This document shows positions 1 through 7,714 of a DNA stretch of 21,357 nucleotides, in pieces. Position 1 is the stretch's first letter; each line of letters begins with the position of its first letter. The stretch spans positions 1 to 21,357 of the forward strand of contig DLXW01000068.1 of the NCBI GenBank assembly GCA_003448685.1, written 5' to 3'. The notes beneath the pieces were generated by a model. It was not told the DNA's origin. It saw only the letters and a program-made list of their open reading frames with translations, and did not search any database. The DNA is from Cyanothece sp. UBA12306. GTDB taxonomy: Bacteria > Cyanobacteriota > Cyanobacteriia > Cyanobacteriales > Microcystaceae. The position numbers were made by a program, and so were the translations under genes.

Positions 1-1067
1 GGGGGGTTGAGGTTCAAGGCTGTCCTTCCATTGAAGATAAAATTGTTAGATTTGCCGATAAAGATAGCCATCAAATTTTTATTGAACCTGAAGGCCGGGA
101 GATTCCAGAATTATATATTCAAGGGTTTTCTACAGGACTTCCTGAGAATATCCAATTAGCCATGTTGAGGACTCTTCCTGGCCTAGAAAACTGTGTGATG
201 TTGCGTCCTGCTTACGCTGTAGAATATGATTATCTTCCGGCTACTCAATGTTATCCTACCTTGATGACTAAAAAAGTTGAAGGTTTATTTTGTGCTGGTC
301 AAGTTAACGGAACGACGGGTTATGAAGAAGCAGCAGCGCAAGGAATAGTTGCGGGAATTAATGCGGTTCGTTTTGTTAAAAGACAAGAGATGATTGTTTT
401 TTCTAGGGAAGAAAGTTATCTGGGAACTTTAATCGATGATTTATGTACTAAAGACCTAAGGGAACCCTATCGAATGTTAACCTCAAGGTCAGAATATCGT
501 TTAGTTTTACGTTCTGATAATGCGGATCAAAGGTTAACTCCATTGGGTCGAGAAATTGGCTTAATTGATGATCGCCGTTGGCAACTTTTTCAAGATAAAC
601 AAGCTAATATTATTGCGGAGAAAGAACGACTTCATGAAACAAGAATTAAAGAAAGAGATGAAGTCGCAGTGGCAATTGTACATGATACCCAACAAAAGAT
701 TAAAGGTTCAATTACTTTAGCAGATTTGTTACGTCGTCCTCAATTTCATTATGTTGATTTAGATCGCTATGGATTAGGAAATTATCAACTTAATTTAGTA
801 GAAAAACAAGGTGCAGAAATTGATATTAAATACTCTGGTTATCTGAAACGTCAACAAAGACAAATTGATCAAATTAGTCATCATTCTCATCGTCAATTAT
901 CTCAGGATTTAGACTACATGAAAATCGAAACTTTGTCAATGGAAGCTAGAGAAAAACTAACAAAAATTAAACCTTTAACCCTAGGCCAAGCATCCCGTAT
1001 TGGAGGGGTTAACCCTGCTGATATTAACGCTTTATTGGTATATTTAGAACTGCGATCGCGGGTTTAA
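1..1067 (+). CDS. mnmG: tRNA uridine-5-carboxymethylaminomethyl modification enzyme MnmG (GidA), 3' part
   Basis: FAD-dependent enzyme that, with MnmE, installs the carboxymethylaminomethyl group at U34 of certain tRNAs. The reading frame is open from base 3 at the left edge, so the gene is cut by the window and an ATG at 162 is internal. Visible family blocks are [52 protein letters not shown] (FAD-binding region), [14 protein letters not shown] and the C-terminal GQASRIGGV block thought to contact MnmE/tRNA. The residues just before CPSIEDK read GVEVQG, where the family signature has G-P-x-Y; this is discussed as a finding. The stop at 1065-1067 overlaps the end of a methyltransferase remnant on the other strand by 24 bases. 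Confidence 0.95.
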   Translation, partial: GVEVQGCPSIEDKIVRFADKDSHQIFIEPEGREIPELYIQGFSTGLPENIQLAMLRTLPGLENCVMLRPAYAVEYDYLPATQCYPTLMTKKVEGLFCAGQVNGTTGYEEAAAQGIVAGINAVRFVKRQEMIVFSREESYLGTLIDDLCTKDLREPYRMLTSRSEYRLVLRSDNADQRLTPLGREIGLIDDRRWQLFQDKQANIIAEKERLHETRIKERDEVAVAIVHDTQQKIKGSITLADLLRRPQFHYVDLDRYGLGNYQLNLVEKQGAEIDIKYSGYLKRQQRQIDQISHHSHRQLSQDLDYMKIETLSMEAREKLTKIKPLTLGQASRIGGVNPADINALLVYLELRSRV

Positions 1068-1337
1068 TTGAAGTGCAAAATTATGTCCAAAAGTTTGAGG
1101 ATGGAACTTGATAACCTCTTTAGATATTCTATCTTGACTGATGAATTTATTTTCTGTATCATTTGTGTCTATTTTAGTTAGATCGCCATAGGGACGTTCC
1201 CCAAAATTAGCTTCATACATATCTTGGGCATATTTATCCCATTCTGATGAAAAAACACATTGACAACCTAAATTATCAAAAGGGATTCTAAGACCACCAA
1301 TACCAAAGAAAAGATCAATAAAAGTTAGTAAACTCAT
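1044..1337 (-). pseudogene. Truncated C5-cytosine DNA methyltransferase (Dcm-like), N-terminal remnant
   Basis: The first ~55 residues are clearly the start of a C5-cytosine methyltransferase. Motif I reads [11 protein letters not shown] (SAM-binding; the family usually has FAGIGG), followed by [25 protein letters not shown] and GDLTKID. A working enzyme needs motif IV with the catalytic Pro-Cys, plus motifs VI, VIII and X. None is present: the frame stops after 97 residues inside the mnmG 3' end. Residues from about 58 on resemble no methyltransferase motif, suggesting a deletion junction near 1160. No partner restriction enzyme lies next to it. It is most likely a decayed restriction-modification relic, though a short expressed ORF cannot be excluded. 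Confidence 0.75.
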
Positions 1338-1503
1338 AATTTCTAGGATTTTGACGGATAAAATTTTTTCAAATAGCTTAACATATCAAAATTAATTGAC
1401 AATACTAATATCTTAGTATCTTTCTTAGGATATAATTTGATCTAAGCCTATTTTTATTCTACTATCAACAGTAGAGTTTGGTATCAAGAGTTAAAAGTAC
1501 CCT

Positions 1504-2634
1504 ATGCGTTATCAAAGGTTTGGCAAAACCAACTTGAATCTTTCTTGCTTCTCTTTAGGAACTATGAGATGTCTTGCTTCCCAAGAGATATTTCAAGCTA
1601 CTATTAAACAAGCGATCACCGTTGGGATCAATCACATTGAAACTGCGAAGGGTTACGGAAAAAGTGAATATTATTTAGGAAAAATCCTTAAACAATACTC
1701 TAATATAGATCGAAAAAAAATACATATTACTACTAAATTACCTCCCACACCTAACCCTGATCAAATGAGTCAATGGTTAGATGAATCTTTAGACAAGCTA
1801 CAATTAGATTATATTGATTGTTTAGCCATTCATGGAATTAATACTTGGGATCATCTCAATTGGATAACTAAACCTAATGGATGTTGGTCAGTTTTACAAG
1901 AAGCATTAGACGACAAGAGAGTTAATCATTTAGGGTTTTCTACCCATGGAAGTTTAGAGGTGATTTTAGCAGCTATTAACACTGATTTATTTGAATTTGT
2001 TAACCTCCATTATTATTATTTTTTCCAACGTAATGAAGCAGCTATTAGTTTAGCTGCTGAAAAAGATTTAGGGATATTTATTATTTCCCCTGGGGATAAA
2101 GGAGGTTGTTTGTATACCCCTCCAGAAAAATTAAACAATCTGTGTGATCCTTTTTCTCCTTTGGAATTAACCTATCGGTTTTTGTTAGGCGATCGCCGTA
2201 TCACCACCTTAAGTGTGGGACCAGCTAACCCCCAAGAATTAGCAGATAACTTATCCCTAGGTGATAATGATTCCCCCCTGACACCTGAAGAAATACAGGT
2301 CTTAGAAAAACTAGAAACCCATTTAGAAAAGGTTTTAGGTAGTGATCGCTGTAGTCAATGTTATCAATGTCTTCCCTGTCCCGAAAGTATCAATATTCCT
2401 GAAGTTTTGCGCTTACGTAATTTAGCTATTGCTTATGACATGACAGAATTTGGTCAATATCGTTATGGAATGTTCGAAAATGCTGGTCATTGGTTTCCAG
2501 GGAATAAAGGAAATAAATGTACTGAATGTGGGGACTGTCTCCCCCGTTGTCCCGAAAAATTAGAGATTCCCCGACTATTAAAAGATACCCATCAACTTCT
2601 TAATGGTTCTCCCCGTCGTCGTTTATGGGAATGA
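1504..2634 (+). CDS. Aldo/keto reductase with C-terminal two-cluster ferredoxin-like domain
   Basis: 376-residue protein: an NAD(P)H-type aldo/keto reductase barrel (about 1-275) followed by a cysteine-rich domain. Barrel signatures are GxTxxxxxxFSLGTMR near the N-terminus, INHIETAKGYGKSE, TTKLPP, LDYIDCLAIHG and LGFSTHG. Putative active-site residues are Tyr51, Lys78 and His110; the usual Asp of the tetrad is Glu46. Cysteines 283, 286, 289 and 292 (CxxCxxCxxCP) and 339, 342, 345 and 349 (CxxCxxCxxxCP) can each hold a 4Fe-4S cluster. This domain is known in a subset of bacterial AKRs annotated as predicted oxidoreductases. Substrate is unknown. The ATG at 1504 gives a canonical MRYQRFGKT start; no clear Shine-Dalgarno is visible. 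The stop abuts the end of the convergent FkbM gene with zero spacing. Confidence 0.9.
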   Translation: MRYQRFGKTNLNLSCFSLGTMRCLASQEIFQATIKQAITVGINHIETAKGYGKSEYYLGKILKQYSNIDRKKIHITTKLPPTPNPDQMSQWLDESLDKLQLDYIDCLAIHGINTWDHLNWITKPNGCWSVLQEALDDKRVNHLGFSTHGSLEVILAAINTDLFEFVNLHYYYFFQRNEAAISLAAEKDLGIFIISPGDKGGCLYTPPEKLNNLCDPFSPLELTYRFLLGDRRITTLSVGPANPQELADNLSLGDNDSPLTPEEIQVLEKLETHLEKVLGSDRCSQCYQCLPCPESINIPEVLRLRNLAIAYDMTEFGQYRYGMFENAGHWFPGNKGNKCTECGDCLPRCPEKLEIPRLLKDTHQLLNGSPRRRLWE

Positions 2635-3564
2635 CTACTCTTTATTTTTATTTATAATTTTTTGCCGACCATATTCAACACAAGTAATGATGTGATATTT
2701 AATTGCATTACAACGGAAGGGAGATACAATATCACCTACATGAAAAGGTATCTTATCAATATGATTTGCTTTTAACAAAGATCTAAATAGTTCATCCTTT
2801 TGTAAATCAATTTTTGAAACATCATCCCAGCTACCAAAGTAACCATCAATGTATTGGGTTAACTCACTTTCAATTAGATCTGATATAACATCAAACTCAG
2901 CCCCTTCTATATTCATTCTTAAAAGACAGATACTATCTTCTAAATTAATACCTTCTTTGCGCAACCAGTCAGAAAATTTAACAGCATCTACTTCCTCATA
3001 ATTTTGAAACTGATCTTTATAAATAGAGTTACCCACACCATCACCAACAGGAGATATATAGAATTTTAGTTTACCATTAGGAGGAGGTGAAAGGCATAAT
3101 GCTTTGTTAATAAAAGTTACATTCCCAATTTCTCCAAACCTTTTTTGTGCTTCCTCAAAAAACTTTGGAAATGCCTCAAAACCATAAGCTTGATATTGGT
3201 ATCCAAGAGATGGCAAAATTTTATGAGCCATCCAGTATAATTCGTCTGCATTTTTATGAGTGCCTAAATCAAAATATAGAAGCTTAATTTTCTGTGATGT
3301 TTTATCATTGTTTTTTGCACTAAAATCTGGCACAGCAAGTTTAATAGTTGCGCCTAAACCTAGAAGATTAATTCTTTTAAAAAAGACTCGAATAAATAGA
3401 AGTAATGTATCTAAATAAAATATGAATTTAATTATTGGTTCTGCTGTAGATTTTGCAAAAATACCTCTAATTTTACCCCGAATATTTTTATTATATAAAC
3501 CCTGATGAGGATGCCGTAAATACCAATTGATATTTTTCTGAATCTTTTCAAATATAGCTATCAT
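2635..3564 (-). CDS. FkbM family methyltransferase
   Basis: 309-residue protein with the hallmarks of FkbM-type SAM-dependent methyltransferases. LLYFDLGTHKNADELYW (about 95-111) is the SAM-binding glycine motif, YGFEAFP (127-133) is the acidic strand-2 motif, VTFINKALC (149-157) follows, and CLLRMNIEGAEFDVI (213-227) is the diagnostic DIEGAE-like block. Residues 1-90 form a basic, partly hydrophobic N-terminal extension (FIFYLDTLLLFIRVFF, 47-62) that could associate with membrane. FkbM proteins typically O-methylate sugars or small molecules; the acceptor here cannot be deduced. No glycan cluster surrounds it, and the gene stands alone facing the aldo/keto reductase. It contains no HIP1 site. 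Confidence 0.82.
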   Translation of the reverse strand: MIAIFEKIQKNINWYLRHPHQGLYNKNIRGKIRGIFAKSTAEPIIKFIFYLDTLLLFIRVFFKRINLLGLGATIKLAVPDFSAKNNDKTSQKIKLLYFDLGTHKNADELYWMAHKILPSLGYQYQAYGFEAFPKFFEEAQKRFGEIGNVTFINKALCLSPPPNGKLKFYISPVGDGVGNSIYKDQFQNYEEVDAVKFSDWLRKEGINLEDSICLLRMNIEGAEFDVISDLIESELTQYIDGYFGSWDDVSKIDLQKDELFRSLLKANHIDKIPFHVGDIVSPFRCNAIKYHIITCVEYGRQKIINKNKE

Positions 3565-3772
3565 GTTGTTTAAAATTAAAATTTTAATGGTTATTGATGT
3601 TTCACTTTAAATTCTAACCCATGATGCCTTAATATTTACCTAGTTAGTATTATTGTAAATTTTCTAATTAATGAGCTTTATTGATAAATATTTCAGGATT
3701 TGAGTAGAAATCATTTCAATCAACACTATTATGTTATACCTTTTAAGATAGTCTTGATCGCAAATAGGAGTC
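3565..3772. other. Divergent intergenic spacer, AT-rich
   Basis: Spacer of about 208 bases between the divergently transcribed FkbM gene and the LivH-type permease gene, so it must carry two promoters. It is strongly AT-rich. I see no convincing paired -35/-10 elements, no NtcA box (GTA-N8-TAC) and no RNA gene. The only clear element is AGGAG at 3766-3770, just before the permease ATG. Confidence 0.4.
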
Positions 3773-4639
3773 ATGGAAACACCACAATTAATCTTTAACG
3801 GCCTAGTCATCGGCAGTATTATTGCTCTGACTGCTGTAGGTTTAACCCTGACCTATGGTATTTTAAGGCTTTCTAACTTTGCCCACGGTGATTTTATGAC
3901 CTTGGGAGCCTATTTGACTTGGGTAGCTAAGAACAGTGGGATCAATTTATGGCTGTCCATGATCTTAGGAGCAACAGGAACAATTGTCGCCATGATCATG
4001 GCTGAATATCTCCTCTGGAAACCTATGCGCGATCGCCGAGCCACTTCTACCACTTTGATTATTATTTCCATTGGTTTAGCATTATTTATTCGTAATGGAA
4101 TTTTAATGATTTGGGGAGGAAACAACCAAAGTTATGGACTTCCTCTGGTACCAGCAGCAGAAGTTTTCGGTATTAAATTAGCCCAAGATAAACTATTAGT
4201 GATGGGACTAGCCATACTAGGGATTATTGCCCTTCATTTTTTACTACAAAAAACCAAAATAGGCAAAGCAATGCGAGCAGTGGCTGATAATATTGATTTA
4301 GCTAGAGTATCAGGAATTAATGTAGAAAATGTGGTGTTATGGACTTGGGTAATCACGGGGGGATTAACGGCTTTAGGAGGAGCAATGTATGGCTTAATTT
4401 ATGCCCTTAAACCCACCATGGGATGGTTTTTGATTTTACCTCTGTTTGCTTCAGTTATTTTAGGAGGAATTGGTAACCCTTATGGGGCGATCGCCGGTGG
4501 ATTGGTAATTGGAGTTGCTCAAGAACTTAGTGTTAGTATTCCTTGGCTCGGTTCAGAATATAAATTAGGGGTATCTTTATTAATTATGATTGTTATTCTG
4601 TTGATTCGTCCCCAAGGTATTTTTAAAGGAATGATGTGA
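3773..4639 (+). CDS. LivH-type branched-chain/neutral amino-acid ABC transporter permease
   Basis: 288-residue integral membrane protein of the LivH family. It starts METPQLIFNGLVIGSIIALTAVGLTL and carries the family block LTYGILRLSNFAHGDFMTLGAYL (about 27-49), multiple hydrophobic segments, and the cytoplasmic coupling region KTKIGKAMRAVADNIDLARVSGINV near 160-185. The C-terminal GGIGNPYGAIAGGLVIGVAQE block is also typical. In cyanobacteria this subunit is usually NatD of the N-I neutral amino-acid permease, which also takes up Gly, Pro and hydrophobic residues; I assign NatD only tentatively. AGGAG ends two bases before the ATG, an unusually tight spacing, but protein alignment supports this start. 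No LivM, ATPase or binding-protein gene lies nearby, consistent with the scattered nat genes of cyanobacteria. Confidence 0.93.
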   Translation: METPQLIFNGLVIGSIIALTAVGLTLTYGILRLSNFAHGDFMTLGAYLTWVAKNSGINLWLSMILGATGTIVAMIMAEYLLWKPMRDRRATSTTLIIISIGLALFIRNGILMIWGGNNQSYGLPLVPAAEVFGIKLAQDKLLVMGLAILGIIALHFLLQKTKIGKAMRAVADNIDLARVSGINVENVVLWTWVITGGLTALGGAMYGLIYALKPTMGWFLILPLFASVILGGIGNPYGAIAGGLVIGVAQELSVSIPWLGSEYKLGVSLLIMIVILLIRPQGIFKGMM

Positions 4640-4665
4640 TAATAGTTTGAAAACTTATTAAAAAA

Positions 4666-5643
4666 ATGACTAAAACATTGAACGGGAAAGTTGCCTTAGT
4701 GACAGGAGCTAGTAGAGGTATTGGTAAAGGCATTGCCATGGGACTTGGTGAAGTTGGAGCTACTGTCTATATCACAGGAAGAACTTTTGAAAAGACGGCA
4801 AATGACGATGACACCGTCGGTAGTTTACTCGAAACTAAAATTGCAGTAGAAAAGGCTGGAGGTAAATGTATTCCTCTACAAGTAGACCATAGTAATGATC
4901 AAGAAATTAGTCAAATTTTTGAACGTATTCAAGATGAACAAAAAGGTCAATTAGATATTTTAATCAACAATGTTTATGGCGGGGTAAAAGCATTAAGTGA
5001 TGCCTATGGTAAGCCCTTTTGGCAATCTGAATCAACTTTTTGGGATAGCAGTAATAATGTGGGACTACGTAGTCATTATTTAGCTAGTGTTTTTGCTGCA
5101 CGAATGATGACTCAACGAAAACAAGGATTAATTTGTACCATTTCTTCTTGGGGGGCTATGTCTTATATTTTTAGTGTTCCTTATGGTGTGGGGAAGACTG
5201 CTTGTGACCGTTTAGCGGCAGATATGGCAATTGAATTGAAAAAATATAATGTCACTTCTCTTTCAATTTGGCCAGGAATTGTGGGGACTGAAAATATCAT
5301 TCGTTTCGCCAAACAAGAAAGGGAAAATAACTCTGAATCATCTGTATTCGTGGATAATTATAATTGGGAAACCCCTTTACTAACGGGAAGAGCTATTGCT
5401 GCTTTAGCTAGTGACTCTCAAATTATTAAAAACACAGGAAAAGTCCACATTGTTGCTGAAGTAGCTAAGAAATACGGACTAGTTGATGAAAAAGGAAACC
5501 GTCCAGTTTCCTTACGTTCTCTTCGTTTCCTGTTACCAATGGCTCTTCCTAATTTTAAAAAATATTCTCGATTGATTCCTGATTTGAATCTTCCTTGGTT
5601 TTTACTTTTATTAACTGTTCTACCGTCCCCTAAAATTAAATAA
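4666..5643 (+). CDS. Short-chain dehydrogenase/reductase, DHRS1-like
   Basis: 325-residue classical Rossmann SDR. TGASRGIG (13-20) binds the cofactor and GRT (38-40) follows strand 2, suggesting NADP preference. INNVYGGV occupies 100-107. The catalytic residues are a Ser at 160/161, Tyr173 and Lys177 (YGVGK). Blocks NNVGLRSHYLASVFAARMM, VPYGVGKTACDRLAADMA and LSIWPGIVGTE match the animal DHRS1 subgroup better than FabG. The tail contains a hydrophobic patch (LPWFLLLLTVLP, 309-320), possibly for membrane contact. It begins 26 bases after the permease stop on the same strand, so co-transcription is likely, though a functional link is not evident. Substrate unknown. It converges on the PP2C gene with only 8 bases between stops. 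Confidence 0.9.
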   Translation: MTKTLNGKVALVTGASRGIGKGIAMGLGEVGATVYITGRTFEKTANDDDTVGSLLETKIAVEKAGGKCIPLQVDHSNDQEISQIFERIQDEQKGQLDILINNVYGGVKALSDAYGKPFWQSESTFWDSSNNVGLRSHYLASVFAARMMTQRKQGLICTISSWGAMSYIFSVPYGVGKTACDRLAADMAIELKKYNVTSLSIWPGIVGTENIIRFAKQERENNSESSVFVDNYNWETPLLTGRAIAALASDSQIIKNTGKVHIVAEVAKKYGLVDEKGNRPVSLRSLRFLLPMALPNFKKYSRLIPDLNLPWFLLLLTVLPSPKIK

Positions 5644-5651
5644 ATTATGTC

Positions 5652-7562
5652 TTAATAGATCTCTAAATTTTGACTTTGAAGGGTATTATCTTGGTTAGTT
5701 TGGTTTTGAGATTGCCAAACAAAGTAAGCGGTAACTGTAATCGCGATTAAAGCAAACAATCCTAAAACTAAAGCCAAGATTGGAGATGATGACGATGATT
5801 TTTTTATTTCAGTAGGAGGGGTAGTGGTTTTCCAAGGTAATGTTGGTTCTGTATGGGGAGGTTCCGTAGGGAGTTCTTCAGCAGTTTTTTGAGAAGATCT
5901 CAATTGAATTAAGGTGTTCAGAGAATTCTCTACACTTACCATAGAAATGGGTTTGGTCGTAGAATCTCCCAGAAATTTAACTTGACAGTAGACTAAAGCA
6001 ATAGTTACATTGTCGTGGCCATTTTTAGTATTAGCAATCTTGATCAGTTGCTTACCTACTGTAGCAATGTCTGTTTCTGAGCGGAGGATGGGAGCAATTT
6101 GACTATCCCAATACTGTTCAACGCGATCGTAATCGCTTAAACCATCAGAACAGAGCAAAAACACACAATTTTCATCCACAATTAGCCGATCTAAATTGGG
6201 ATGGATGGCAGCAGAATCACTCATCCCCAAAGCTTGTACTAAGGCTCCTGAATGGGAAGATTGAATAGCATCTCGGTAAAAAACATAGGATAGACTGGCT
6301 TCTCGTCCAGCTAGATCATCATCAACTGTAACTTGATGACAACTGGTATCCGTAATCTGGTAAATGCGAGAATCTCCTACATTAGCTAAATATATCTCAT
6401 GGCCACGCGCTAGAGCTAAAACCAGAGTAGTCCCCATCCGTTGTCGTTCTTGACGCTGTTCTGCATCATTGCGTTGACTGATCCGATCATTGCTCAGACA
6501 AATCAAATCTTTTAACTCTTGTAAATATTGTTCATAATTCGACTCTTGTCCTAATAACACCAATCGGGCTATATTTTCCAACAAGGTATTTTTAGCTAAG
6601 TCCGAGGCAATTTCCCCCCCATCTTGTCCACCAATACCATCACAAACTAGGGCAAAGGGTAGATCAATTCCTTGTTTTTTAGCATCCACCAGTTCTCCAG
6701 AGGGAGGATAACAGTCATCTTCGTTATGATCCCGCGTCGGACCTGAATCAGTGCTGGTAAAGATTTGGTAATGATGTTGATACCATTGTCCACAGTGGGC
6801 GATCGCTTGATCAAGATAGCTGATCAGGTATTCATAATGGGGAATTCTGCCTTTTTCGAGTCGATGACACAGTTCTTCCAAGAAATCAGCAATCAAAGGG
6901 GAAGCAGTATCCACCAAAGATAACCAAAATTTTCCTAATTGTTTGATACTGTAATAGCTGTGTACATCTTCAGTCAGTTCTAGTAATTGTAAAACAGATC
7001 CATTAACTCTCACTAAACTCGGATCATCAACCAAACTCGACACCATCTGTTGTTTTTCGAGAGGATGCCATAAATTGGCCATTTGCAATAGCCAATTTAA
7101 TTGTCTTAAGGGACTTGCTTGTCCCCAGACCTCTGTTAATCGGGGTAAAAAGTTAGGATAAAGCAGTTCTCCATTACTATCGAGGGGAATGTTGCTGTAT
7201 TCTAGTAAACAAATTTCTAAATCTTCAATTGCGTCTTCCCCACCACCAGAATAACTGTAAACTTGGGGTAAATGGAGACGATAGGGAAATAATTTGAGGT
7301 AAGGTCTTAATTTAATCGGAACTTCCTCCGTCAGTTTCGGTGGAACTCCAGGTTGGGTATCAAGAACAATTTTTTCCGCCTTCAGAAGATAGCGTTCAGC
7401 AATTAATTGTCCTACTTGATAAGATCTCACCCAATCCCCTAAAGCCCAGAGGTAACGTTTTACCAAAGGAATTGAGCAATTGTCGCAGAATGTGTTCTCT
7501 TGGGGATTAGATGTCTGACAATTAGCATCAGAACATTGGATGGTGGCCACAGAATTTTCCAT
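5652..7562 (-). CDS. PP2C-family Ser/Thr phosphatase with N-terminal zinc ribbon, kinase-like region and C-terminal membrane anchor
   Basis: 636 residues. Order: a zinc-ribbon-like motif (Cys10, Cys15, Cys26, Cys29); a region of about 45-250 that begins VGQLIAERYLL and contains LRQLNWLLQMANLW and VRVNGSVLQLLEL; a PP2C domain of about 265-527; a low-complexity Pro/Thr linker; and one transmembrane helix (594-614). PP2C metal-binding motifs are intact: RDHNEDD (277-283), VCDGIGGQDGG (306-316), NVGDSRIY, LLCSDGLSD (469-477) and GHDNVT (515-520), so it should be an active Mn/Mg phosphatase. The anchor suggests a membrane-bound, cytoplasm-facing enzyme. Large PP2C proteins of this design occur in cyanobacteria; targets are unknown. 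The middle region looks like a degenerate kinase fold (inference). Confidence 0.9.
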   Translation of the reverse strand: MENSVATIQCSDANCQTSNPQENTFCDNCSIPLVKRYLWALGDWVRSYQVGQLIAERYLLKAEKIVLDTQPGVPPKLTEEVPIKLRPYLKLFPYRLHLPQVYSYSGGGEDAIEDLEICLLEYSNIPLDSNGELLYPNFLPRLTEVWGQASPLRQLNWLLQMANLWHPLEKQQMVSSLVDDPSLVRVNGSVLQLLELTEDVHSYYSIKQLGKFWLSLVDTASPLIADFLEELCHRLEKGRIPHYEYLISYLDQAIAHCGQWYQHHYQIFTSTDSGPTRDHNEDDCYPPSGELVDAKKQGIDLPFALVCDGIGGQDGGEIASDLAKNTLLENIARLVLLGQESNYEQYLQELKDLICLSNDRISQRNDAEQRQERQRMGTTLVLALARGHEIYLANVGDSRIYQITDTSCHQVTVDDDLAGREASLSYVFYRDAIQSSHSGALVQALGMSDSAAIHPNLDRLIVDENCVFLLCSDGLSDYDRVEQYWDSQIAPILRSETDIATVGKQLIKIANTKNGHDNVTIALVYCQVKFLGDSTTKPISMVSVENSLNTLIQLRSSQKTAEELPTEPPHTEPTLPWKTTTPPTEIKKSSSSSPILALVLGLFALIAITVTAYFVWQSQNQTNQDNTLQSQNLEIY

Positions 7563-7605
7563 AGTGCCTATTGATCTTTAGGACTTTTGAGCATCATCGC
7601 TGATG

Positions 7606-7617
7606 AAAAAATTTTTT
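7606..7617. promoter_or_regulatory. A6T6 tract next to a 5-bp hairpin in the PP2C/comB divergent spacer
   Basis: CATCA-tcgc-TGATG (7592-7605) is followed directly by six A and six T. Symmetric A-tracts of this kind bend DNA. Placed between two divergent starts, it could shape both promoters. The stem is too short and GC-poor for a confident terminator. Confidence 0.3.
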
Positions 7618-7675
7618 ACACGATATTCTATCTTAACTAACTTCTTCTCTAAATTGTTACCAAATATGTCAAGAT

Positions 7676-7689
7676 GGAAGTCGACTTCC
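7676..7689. promoter_or_regulatory. 14-bp perfect palindrome upstream of comB
   Basis: GGAAGTCGACTTCC is fully self-complementary and ends 25 bases before the comB GTG. Its position and symmetry fit a dimeric repressor operator, but no regulator gene is adjacent and no known cyanobacterial box matches. Function is inferred. Confidence 0.4.
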
Positions 7690-7714
7690 TTAATTTTTAA
7701 CCATAATTAAAGCC

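Noticed and set aside
1396..1436. Perfect TTGACA (1396-1401) and TATAAT (1431-1436) upstream of the aldo/keto reductase
   Set aside because: The spacing between them is 29 bases, too long for a sigma-70-type promoter, so they are unlikely to be one promoter. Neither element has a good partner at 16-18 bases.
1458..1475. Hairpin TCTACT-atcaac-AGTAGA before the aldo/keto reductase
   Set aside because: Six-base AT-rich stem with no U-tract and no conserved context; could easily occur by chance.
3565..3772. NtcA box upstream of the permease (amino-acid transport)
   Set aside because: No GTA-N8-TAC match was found in this spacer.
4640..4665. Possible terminator between the permease and the SDR gene
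   Set aside because: The AATAGTTT/AAACTTATT pairing is imperfect and AT-only; a real intrinsic terminator would need a GC-rich stem.
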